Assembly: GCF_000423825.1 (NCBI RefSeq)
Contig: NZ_AUIS01000018.1
Coordinates: 1 to 51,905 of the forward strand
Source: Thermithiobacillus tepidarius DSM 3134
Lineage (GTDB): Bacteria; Pseudomonadota; Gammaproteobacteria; Acidithiobacillales; Thermithiobacillaceae
Reading direction: 5' to 3'
Length of the DNA: 51,905 nt
In this document: one piece after another, positions 46,059 to 51,905 of the stretch
Layout of the letters: the number at the start of each line of letters is the position of its first letter
Position numbering within the stretch: the first letter of the stretch is position 1
Made by a program: the position numbers and the translations under genes
The notes under the pieces: generated by a model
Told to the model about the DNA's origin: nothing
Databases searched by the model: none
What the model saw: only the letters and a program-made list of their open reading frames with translations

Positions 46059-47435
46059 CTAGGCGAAACGGGACAGGTCGAAGGCCTTCAGCGACTTGGC
46101 GAAGGCTTGCACGTATTCGGCGAGGTCGGCATCGGACTTGGTTTCCGTCGCGCAGACCAAGAGGGCGTCGCCGAGCTCGGGATAGTAGGGCGTGAGGTCG
46201 AAACCGCCCAGGATGCCCTGCGCCTCCATGTCCTTGAGCACCGCATTCGCGGCGCGCGGCAGACGCACCACCACTTCGTGGAAGTAGGGCCGGGCGAAGG
46301 CGATCTCGGCGCCGGCCAGGCCATCGAGCTGCTCGGCCAGCCGCCGGGTGTTGGCATGGCTGGCGGCGGCCACCCGCGCCAGGCCCTCCGGCCCCGTCAG
46401 CGCCATGTAGATGGTGGCGGCGGTGACCATGAGGCCCTGGTTGGTGCAGATGTTGCTGGTGGCCTTGCTGCGGCGGATGTGCTGCTCGCGCGCCTGCAGG
46501 GTCAGCGCGTAGCCGCGCTTGCCGTCGAGGTCGGTGGTGGCGCCGATGATGCGGCCCGGCATCTGGCGCACGTAGGCCTGCTTGCAGGCCATGAAGCCGA
46601 AGTAGGGGCCGCCGGAGGACAGCGGGATGCCCAGGGGCTGGCCTTCGCCCACCACGATGTCGGCACCGGTCTCGCCCCATTCGCCGGGCGGCCTCAGCAG
46701 CGCCAGGCTGGTGGGATTGACCACGCCGATGGCGAGCATCTTGTGGGCGTGGGCCCAGTCGGTGAGGGCGTCCACGTCCTCCAGCACGCCGAAGAAGTTC
46801 GGCTGCGGGATGACCAGAGCAGCGAAATCTTCGCCCGCGAAGCGCTCCAGGGACTCGGGAATGGTGTGGCCGCCTTCGGTGCAGTAGGGCAGCTCCACCA
46901 GCTCGATTCGCTGGTGCTTGACGATGCTCTCCACCACCCGGCGCCAGATGGGGTGGACCGTGGCGGGCATGAGCACGCGGCGCGCGCTCTTGTGGATGCG
47001 CACCGCCATCAGCACCGCTTCCGCCAAAGCCGAGGCGCCGTCGTACATGGAGGCGTTGGATACGTCCATGCCGGTGAGGCTGGCCATCATGCTCTGGTAT
47101 TCGTAGAGGAGCTGCAGGGTGCCCTGGCTGGCCTCGGCCTGGTAGGGGGTGTAGGCGGAGTAGAACTCGCCGCGCGTGGTGAGCTCCCAGACGGCGGCGG
47201 GGATGTGGTGCTCGTAGGCGCCGGCGCCGATGAAGCAGAGGGGTTGGCGGTCCTGCTCCGCCCGCTCGCGCATCAGCCGCTGCACCTCCATTTCCGACAG
47301 CCGCTCGGGCACCCGCTCCAGCGGGCCAGCGCGCAGCTCGGCGGGGATCTCATCGAACAGGGCCTCGATGCTCGGTGCGCCGATGGCGGCGAGCATGGCC
47401 TGGATGTCTTCGTCCGTGTGGGGAATGAAAGCCAT
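46059..47435 (-). CDS. gcvPA: Glycine dehydrogenase (decarboxylating) subunit 1, GcvPA
   Basis: The 458-residue subunit 1 carries [19 protein letters not shown] at the start, [19 protein letters not shown], the [19 protein letters not shown] segment, and [20 protein letters not shown]. These match GcvPA and not the fused P-protein. It lies 1 base after the gcvH stop, so it is co-translated with gcvH. Confidence 0.96.
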   Translation of the reverse strand: MAFIPHTDEDIQAMLAAIGAPSIEALFDEIPAELRAGPLERVPERLSEMEVQRLMRERAEQDRQPLCFIGAGAYEHHIPAAVWELTTRGEFYSAYTPYQAEASQGTLQLLYEYQSMMASLTGMDVSNASMYDGASALAEAVLMAVRIHKSARRVLMPATVHPIWRRVVESIVKHQRIELVELPYCTEGGHTIPESLERFAGEDFAALVIPQPNFFGVLEDVDALTDWAHAHKMLAIGVVNPTSLALLRPPGEWGETGADIVVGEGQPLGIPLSSGGPYFGFMACKQAYVRQMPGRIIGATTDLDGKRGYALTLQAREQHIRRSKATSNICTNQGLMVTAATIYMALTGPEGLARVAAASHANTRRLAEQLDGLAGAEIAFARPYFHEVVVRLPRAANAVLKDMEAQGILGGFDLTPYYPELGDALLVCATETKSDADLAEYVQAFAKSLKAFDLSRFA

Positions 47436-47436
47436 C

Positions 47437-47829
47437 TTATCCCTCGCTGGCGACCAGCGCCTCGTAGGCGGCCGCGTCCATCAGGCCGTCGTAGTCGGCC
47501 GGGTTGTCGGCCTTGATCTCGAAGATCCAGCCGGCGCCGTGCGCATCCTGGTTGATGGTCTCGGGCGTGCCGCTCAACTCCTCGTTGGCGCCGACGATCT
47601 CGCCGGCGATGGGAGCGTAGACGTCGCTGGCGGCCTTGACCGATTCCACCACCGCGCAATCCTGCTTGGCGTTCACGTGGCGGCCGATCTCGGGCGTTTC
47701 CACGAAGACGAGATCACCCAACAGTTCCTGGGCATGATCGGTGATGCCGACGCGGAAGACGCCGTCGCCCTGGGGCTGGACCCATTCGTGGCTGTCGGTG
47801 TAGCGGCGATCGGTGGGGACGTTGCTCAT
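47437..47829 (-). CDS. gcvH: Glycine cleavage system H protein
   Basis: GcvH carries the lipoyl group that shuttles the aminomethyl intermediate between P, T and L proteins. The 130-residue protein has [37 protein letters not shown] and the lipoylation site [10 protein letters not shown] with K65. AAAGGAGATC precedes the ATG at 47829. The gap to gcvT is 702 bases and full of repeats, so gcvH may also have its own promoter. LipA from the same region makes its cofactor. Confidence 0.96.
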   Translation of the reverse strand: MSNVPTDRRYTDSHEWVQPQGDGVFRVGITDHAQELLGDLVFVETPEIGRHVNAKQDCAVVESVKAASDVYAPIAGEIVGANEELSGTPETINQDAHGAGWIFEIKADNPADYDGLMDAAAYEALVASEG

Positions 47830-47889
47830 GGTTGATCTCCTTTGAAATTGGGTATTCTTTCTGCAATCCGTCAAATTCGTAATCTGTAG

Positions 47890-47916
47890 GTTGGGCTGCG
47901 CGCAGCGAAGCCCAAC
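47890..47916. repeat. Palindromic intergenic repeat (GTTGGGCT...AGCCCAAC)
   Basis: GTTGGGCT (47890-47897) pairs with AGCCCAAC (47909-47916) around GCGCGCAGCGA. This GTAGGTTGGGC-type palindrome is a well-known intergenic repeat type in gammaproteobacteria. A second small hairpin GCGGGC-TGC-GCCCGC follows at 47934-47948. Confidence 0.6.
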
Positions 47917-48104
47917 GTTGGTGCGTCCAAGGGGCGGGCTGCGCCCGCGGGTGCTTGGGTGTCGGGGGTTGCCCGACGGCAAGTCACCTTGCCATTCGCT
48001 GCGCTCAGACACACGCTCCCTCGTTTCCCGCGGCCGCTGCGGTGCTCGGCGGGACAACGGGGGTGGAAAAACCAAAACCCTGAATCCCGCTGTTGCCATT
48101 GGCG

Positions 48105-48172
48105 GTAGGAGCGGGCTGGCCCGCGATGGTTTGCCTAGCGGCATAGTGGATCGCGGGCCAGCCCGCTCCTAC
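48105..48172. repeat. REP-like inverted repeat pair 1
   Basis: Two 23-base arms beginning GTAGGAGCGGGCTGGCCCGC (48105-48127) and ending CCAGCCCGCTCCTAC (48150-48172) are exact reverse complements, separated by 22 bases. This is the arrangement of bacterial REP/BIME elements, close to the Pseudomonas type. It lies between gcvH and gcvT. Confidence 0.8.
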
Positions 48173-48310
48173 AAGCCAGGATGCCGGCTCGCCAGGCCTG
48201 GCACGGCAGCGCAGCCACTCGGATATCGCTCCCGCCGGGCGTGGGCCGGGTGAGGGGCGCCGTGGTGTCGTCCCCGGCAGCGCTCCCGGGCCACGTGGCC
48301 GCCCATGGCT

Positions 48311-48441
48311 GTAGGAGCGAGCGCGCTCGCGATGAAGGTGGCGGCCGGCCGCCTTCGGATCGCGGGCCAGCCCGCTCCTACCCTCCCCTCCCGTGAGCCA
48401 GCGCGGTCCAGCCCGCTGCCGGGGCGCCAGCCCGCTCCTTG
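48311..48441. repeat. REP-like inverted repeat pair 2 plus partial copies
   Basis: A diverged arm (48311-48333, GTAGGAGCGAGCGCGCTCGC) faces a perfect arm (48359-48381, ending GCTCCTAC). Two shortened copies of the second arm follow at about 48401-48420 and 48424-48440 (GCCAGCCCGCTCC). Together with pair 1 this makes a small BIME-like array. The remainder of the 702-base gcvH-gcvT gap (47830-48531) shows no gene. Confidence 0.75.
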
Positions 48442-48531
48442 TCAACAGAATCCGTTGGGTTTTGCACCGCTCATCCAACCCGCGCCAGAAACTTGCATGT
48501 TCCTGTACCCGCCCGGTATCTCCACAGGCGG

Positions 48532-49635
48532 TCAAAAATTCCTTTGCCCCTGTTTGACGAAAGGCGGCCTGACCACCTGGGCCGGCACCGCCTTGCCGCG
48601 GATTTCCACCGCCAGCGCGTCGCCCGGCGCAAAGGCTCCCTGCACGCGGGCGAAGGCGATGCCCAGGCCCAGGGTCGGCGAGAAGGAGCCGCTGGTGATC
48701 TCGCCGATCTGCTTTCCTTCGGCATCGAGCACCGCTTGGTGGGCGCGCGGGATGCCGCCGGCGGGGATGACCAGGCCCACCAGGCTGCGCGGCACGCCGG
48801 CGCGCTGCTGGGTTTCCAGGGCGGCGCGACCGATGAAGTCGCGGCTGTCCTTGAGCGCCACGGTCCAAGCCAGGTTGGACTCCAGCGGAGTGGTGCCCTC
48901 GTCCATGTCCTGGCCGTAGAGGTTCATGCCGGCTTCCAGGCGCAGGGTATCGCGCGCGCCAAGGCCGGCGGGGCGGACGCCGGCGTCCAGCAGGCGCCGC
49001 GCCAGCCCCGGCGCCGCCGTATTGGGCAGCATGATCTCGAAGCCGTCCTCGCCGGTGTAGCCGGTGCGGGCGACGAAGTACTCGGCGCCGTCGATCTTGA
49101 AAAAGCCGCCGGTAAAAGGCTTGAGCGCGTCCACGGCGGGCTCGCCGAGCACGACCGTGGTCTTGGCGCGGGCCTGGGGGCCTTGGACGGCGAGCATGGC
49201 CAAGTCGTCGCGCCGGCGCATGTCGACCGACGGTGCGTAATGGGCGCGCTGGCTCTCGATCCAGGCGAGGTCCTTCTCGGTGGTGGCGGCGTTGACCACC
49301 ATGCGGTAGCAGTCGGGGCGGATGAAATAGACGATGAGATCGTCCACCACGCCGCCGGTCTCGTTCAGCATGCAGGAATAGAGCGCCTTGCCGGGGGTCT
49401 GCTGGATCCTGGCCACGTCGTTGGCCAGCAGCGTTTGCAGGAAGCGTCCGGCCTCGGCGCCGTGGAAGTCCACCACGGTCATGTGGGAAACGTCGAAGAG
49501 TCCGGCATCGCGGCGCACCTGATGGTGCTCCTCCAGTTGCGAGCCGTAGTGCAGCGGCATGTCCCAGCCGCCGAAGTCCACCATTTTGGCGCCATGGGCG
49601 GCATGCCAGTCGTACAGGGGGGTGCGTAGGCCCAT
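48532..49635 (-). CDS. gcvT: Aminomethyltransferase (glycine cleavage T protein)
   Basis: GcvT takes the aminomethyl group from GcvH, releasing ammonia and methylenetetrahydrofolate. The 367-residue protein shows TPLYDWHAAHGAKMVDFGGWDMPLHYGSQLEEHHQVRRDAGLFDVSHM at the N terminus, FVARTGYTGEDGFEIMLP, and a C-terminal FSPTLGLGIAFAR. All are T-protein signatures; length is normal. It follows lipA by 14 bases. Its product feeds the folate pool used by MetF and MetH. Confidence 0.97.
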   Translation of the reverse strand: MGLRTPLYDWHAAHGAKMVDFGGWDMPLHYGSQLEEHHQVRRDAGLFDVSHMTVVDFHGAEAGRFLQTLLANDVARIQQTPGKALYSCMLNETGGVVDDLIVYFIRPDCYRMVVNAATTEKDLAWIESQRAHYAPSVDMRRRDDLAMLAVQGPQARAKTTVVLGEPAVDALKPFTGGFFKIDGAEYFVARTGYTGEDGFEIMLPNTAAPGLARRLLDAGVRPAGLGARDTLRLEAGMNLYGQDMDEGTTPLESNLAWTVALKDSRDFIGRAALETQQRAGVPRSLVGLVIPAGGIPRAHQAVLDAEGKQIGEITSGSFSPTLGLGIAFARVQGAFAPGDALAVEIRGKAVPAQVVRPPFVKQGQRNF

Positions 49636-49649
49636 CTTTCGTCCTTTTG

Positions 49650-50546
49650 TCAGTCTTCTGCGTGATAGCTGGAGCGCACCAGCGGCCCGGCCTTGACCCA
49701 GGTGAAGCCCATCTCCCGGGCGGCCGTTTCCAGCTCGGTGAATCGCGCCGGTTCGATATAGGCCCGCACCGGCAGATGCTGCATGGACGGGCGCAGATAC
49801 TGGCCCAGGGCCAGCCGCCGCACGCCTGCGGCGCGCAGGTCGCGCAGCACCTCCAGCACTTCCCCGGTCGTCTCGCCCAGGCCCAGCATGAGGGCGGATT
49901 TGGCCTCGACCCCCGGCAGGGCGGCGGCCGCCGCCAGCAGGCGCAGGGAGCGCGCATAGTCGGCGCCGGGTCGTACCGCTTTGTAGAGCCGCGGCACGGT
50001 TTCCATGTTATGGCCCCAGACGAAGGGCGAGTGCCCGGCCAGCGCGCGCAGGGCGGCTTCCTGGCAGTTGCGGAAGTCGGGAGTCAGGAGCTCGATGCCG
50101 ATGGCGGGCTGCCGCGCGCGCAGCAGGCGCATGGTTGCGGCGAAGATGCCGGCGCCGCCGTCGGGCTGGTCGTCGCGGTTGACGGAGGTGATCACCACGT
50201 ATTTGAGGCCCATGCGGGCCGCGGCCTCGGCCACGCGCCGGGGTTCGTCCGCGTCCGGCGCGCTGCCGGGCTTGCCGGTCTTGACCGCGCAGAAGCCGCA
50301 GGCGCGGGTGCAGATGTCGCCCAGGATCATGAAGGTGGCCGTGCCCCGGCTCCAGCATTCGCCGCGGTTGGGGCACTTGGCCTCCTCGCAGACGGTATGC
50401 AGGGCATGCTGGTGGACGGCGTGCTGGGTCAGGCCGAAATGGGGCGCGTCGCCGAGCGGCTGGCGGATCCAGGCGGGCATGGGGCCGCAGTTGGGCGTGG
50501 CGGCGCGCTGGGCGTGCAGGGGGATGACAGGCTTGCCGGTCTGCAT
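49650..50546 (-). CDS. lipA: Lipoyl synthase LipA
   Basis: LipA inserts two sulfur atoms into octanoyl-GcvH and E2 proteins. The 298-residue radical-SAM enzyme has the auxiliary-cluster cysteines C53, C58, C64 (CEEAKCPNRGEC) and the radical-SAM cluster C79, C83, C86 (CTRACGFC), plus the C-terminal RSSYHAED serine motif. GGAGAA precedes the ATG at 50546. It is the first gene after the glycine riboswitch, so lipoate for GcvH is likely made in step with the system. No lipB is in the window. Confidence 0.96.
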   Translation of the reverse strand: MQTGKPVIPLHAQRAATPNCGPMPAWIRQPLGDAPHFGLTQHAVHQHALHTVCEEAKCPNRGECWSRGTATFMILGDICTRACGFCAVKTGKPGSAPDADEPRRVAEAAARMGLKYVVITSVNRDDQPDGGAGIFAATMRLLRARQPAIGIELLTPDFRNCQEAALRALAGHSPFVWGHNMETVPRLYKAVRPGADYARSLRLLAAAAALPGVEAKSALMLGLGETTGEVLEVLRDLRAAGVRRLALGQYLRPSMQHLPVRAYIEPARFTELETAAREMGFTWVKAGPLVRSSYHAED

Positions 50547-50602
50547 GGTCGGTTCTCCGCTCGGCTTCGATAAAGGGGCACCCGGCCGCTGGCCGCGTGC
50601 CT

Positions 50603-50775
50603 CCCCTCTGTCCGGTGACCTGAGAGCTTGAGCCCCGTCGGTGCTCCGCCTGGGCGGAGTCTCTCCAGAGTTCCTGAGCCGTAAGCGACGGCAGTCCCGC
50701 AGTCCTTCTGCCTGAGATTTTTCGGGAGGGTTGATCCTTCGGCGTTGCGCGCTGCGCAATCTCTCCCGCGGGACG
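50603..50775 (-). promoter_or_regulatory. Tandem glycine riboswitch (two aptamers)
   Basis: Two consecutive aptamers fit the glycine riboswitch. Aptamer 1 lies at about 50694-50774: P1 pairs GTCCCGC with GCGGGAC, and its core contains GGGAGAGA, GCCGAAGGATCAA and TCTCAGGCAGAAGGAC. Aptamer 2 lies at about 50605-50672: P1 pairs CTCTGG with CAGAGG, and its core contains GGAGAGAC, CACCGACGGGG and CTCTCAGGTCACCGGACAG. The direction and a distance of about 57 bases to the lipA start fit control of lipA and the gcv genes. Known glycine riboswitches turn such operons on when glycine is abundant. Confidence 0.92.
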
Positions 50776-50850
50776 TCTCGGAGGCCTTAATGTAAACCAA
50801 GGCGGGAGAGAAGGCTAGTGCGGGAGTCGCGTCAGCCCGGGAGGAAGCGC

Positions 50851-50876
50851 GATGCGCCCGAGGGGCCGGGCGCATC
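50851..50876 (-). terminator. Hairpin after sodC
   Basis: GATGCGCCCG (50851-50860) pairs with CGGGCGCATC (50867-50876) around a 6-base loop, 12 bases after the sodC stop. No T-run follows. It could end sodC transcription or shield the transcript. Confidence 0.45.
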
Positions 50877-50888
50877 GTCGGCAGGAAA

Positions 50889-51446
50889 TTACTGCACGAC
50901 GCCGCAGGCAATGCGGGCGCCGCCGCCGCCCAGCGGGTGGGGATGGTCGGCGAAGTTGTCGCCGCCGGCGTGCACCATGAGCGAGCGGTTGCGGATGTCG
51001 GCCAGCTTCAGGCGCGGCGCCACCACGCTCATGTCCACGCTGCCGTCGGCTTGGGCGGTGAGGGGCGGCAGATCGCCCAGGTGGCCTTTGCCATAGGGGC
51101 CTTCATGACGGCCGGTCTTCTCCGGGTCGTAGTGGCCGCCCGCGGCGGCTGCCGGCACCATCTTGCCATCCTGCTCCTTGGGCGCGCAGCTGGGGTTCTC
51201 GTGCACGTGGAAGCCGTGCACCCCGGCCGGCAGGCCGCGCAATTGGGCGGTCAGCACCAGGCCGTTCGGGCCGTCGGCGGCGCGAACCGTGCCGAGCTCC
51301 CGGCCGACGCCGGAAGGCGTCGCCTCATGCATGACGACGGTCACGCCCGGTCCGCTGGCCGCGGCGCTGGGCTGGCCGGTATGGCTGCAGCCCGCTGCCG
51401 CCAGCGAGAAACAGAGAATCGCCGATGCGGTCGCGAGTGGCTTCAT
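50889..51446 (-). CDS. sodC: Periplasmic Cu/Zn superoxide dismutase (lipoprotein-like)
   Basis: SodC dismutates superoxide in the periplasm. The 185-residue precursor has a hydrophobic signal and a lipobox-like AAAGC (C20). The metal sites are intact: HGFHVHENPSC (Cu), AGGHYDPEKTGRHEGPYGKGHLGDLP (Zn and bridging His) and DHPHPLGGGGARIACGVV (Cu ligand and structural disulfide). The neighbourhood of msrPQ suggests defence of the envelope against oxidants. Confidence 0.95.
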   Translation of the reverse strand: MKPLATASAILCFSLAAAGCSHTGQPSAAASGPGVTVVMHEATPSGVGRELGTVRAADGPNGLVLTAQLRGLPAGVHGFHVHENPSCAPKEQDGKMVPAAAAGGHYDPEKTGRHEGPYGKGHLGDLPPLTAQADGSVDMSVVAPRLKLADIRNRSLMVHAGGDNFADHPHPLGGGGARIACGVVQ

Positions 51447-51509
51447 GCTGATCTCCTTCTTGTGTTGATATGCGGACGAGAGTCGGTTTTTACCACAGGC
51501 GCCGGACCG

Positions 51510-51905
51510 TCACCACCGGGGCCGGATGCGTTCGAAGACGGGGTGGCCCATGAGCTGGTGCAGGACGGCGATGGCGACGTGGCCGCCCCAGTAGATCCAC
51601 ACGAAGGTGGCGATGAACTCGTGCGCCTCCCGATCGGTGTGCAGGGCGGGCGGCAAGTTACCGTTCTCCGGCAGCCACAGGAAGAGGATGAAGCCGGTCA
51701 GCGCCGAGCCGAGCACCGCCAGCAGGCCCAAGGCGTGGGTCAGGGCCGACAGGCCGCTGTGCTCCTCGCGCCAGGGCAGGCGCAGGCGCCGCAGCGACTG
51801 CAGATCGGCTTTCAGCGCGCGCCATTGCGCCGCCCGCAAGGGCAGCATGGTGCTCCAGCGTACCGGCGCCGGGCCGACCAGGCTCCAGACGAGATGCGCC
51901 AGGAC
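51510..51905 (-). CDS. Cytochrome b561-like membrane protein (5'-truncated by the window)
   Basis: The open frame runs off the right edge; 131 residues of its C terminus are visible. It has two or three hydrophobic segments (ALTHALGLLAVLGSALTGFILFLW and FIATFVWIYWGGHVAIAVLHQLMG) with histidines in positions typical of the cytochrome b561/Ni-Fe hydrogenase b-type family. ALTHALG and YWGGHVAIAVLH carry probable heme ligands. It may pass electrons through the inner membrane; its partner is outside the window. Confidence 0.7.
   Translation of the reverse strand, partial: VLAHLVWSLVGPAPVRWSTMLPLRAAQWRALKADLQSLRRLRLPWREEHSGLSALTHALGLLAVLGSALTGFILFLWLPENGNLPPALHTDREAHEFIATFVWIYWGGHVAIAVLHQLMGHPVFERIRPRW

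Noticed and set aside
44601-47435. gcvP broken into two pieces by a frameshift
   Set aside because: Two complete proteins (458 and 482 aa) match the normal two-subunit GcvPA/GcvPB form found in many bacteria.
48105-48441. CRISPR array
   Set aside because: The repeated units face each other as inverted pairs with irregular spacing, which is REP/BIME architecture and not direct repeats with unique spacers.
48005-49957. 650-codon open frame covering the REP array, gcvT and part of lipA
   Set aside because: It runs through gcvT in another frame and through the repeats; the translation is low-complexity Arg/Pro/Gly.

Overview
The window is dense, GC-rich bacterial chromosome with no plasmid, phage or insertion-sequence signature. 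Gene content and order suggest a proteobacterium near the gamma/Acidithiobacillia boundary: an rpsU-yqeY-mutS2-dnaG-rpoD operon with tRNA-Ile2 behind rpoD, tsaD divergent from rpsU, folB/folK/pteridine reductase, an NDUFA9-like protein, MsrPQ, and a two-subunit glycine decarboxylase. The exact genus cannot be fixed from the sequence alone. Genes are tightly packed, often with start/stop overlaps, which implies strong translational coupling.

Layout. Positions 1-760: the tail of a flavin/ferredoxin-type reductase, a degraded XRE regulator and tRNA-Ile2(CAT). 822-7709: the macromolecular synthesis operon, read leftwards from a perfect sigma70-type promoter, with mutS2 inserted between yqeY and dnaG. 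7849-14737: tsaD with a TPR protein, a DsrE-like protein, plsY, folate genes (folB, folK, pteridine reductase) and a tail-to-tail pair of bacterial relatives of mitochondrial complex I factors (NDUFAF7-like and NDUFA9-like). 14943-23197: envelope and housekeeping genes (entericidin, lgt, OmpA, NlpC/P60, TlpA), an EAL-HDOD signalling protein, rhodanese, a PfkB/adenosine-kinase-like enzyme and a cobalamin adenosyltransferase. 23389-28027: a GGDEF-EAL protein and a BtuFCD-type ABC importer.

28249-35367 is an S-adenosylmethionine-cycle block: cobalamin-dependent methionine synthase split into a core and a separate reactivation-domain protein, metK, an SAH riboswitch, ahcY and metF. With the BtuFCD importer, the cobalamin adenosyltransferase and the adenosine-kinase-like protein, most of the methyl cycle and its cofactor supply lies in about 17 kb. 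35652-39264 is a MarR-EmrA-EmrB-Usp efflux operon with a SlyA-like operator. 39611-44448 holds an EEP-family hydrolase, MsrPQ and four uncharacterised genes, mostly envelope-associated. 44543-50775 is the glycine cleavage region (lipA, gcvT, gcvH, gcvPA, gcvPB) headed by a tandem glycine riboswitch and interrupted by REP-like inverted repeats. The window ends with a Cu/Zn superoxide dismutase and a truncated cytochrome b561-like gene.

The strongest points for a second look are the in-frame amber codon that splits metH, lipA as first gene behind the glycine riboswitch, mutS2 inside the primase/sigma operon, the hairpin repeat in front of metF, and the uncharacterised cluster at 42082-44448.
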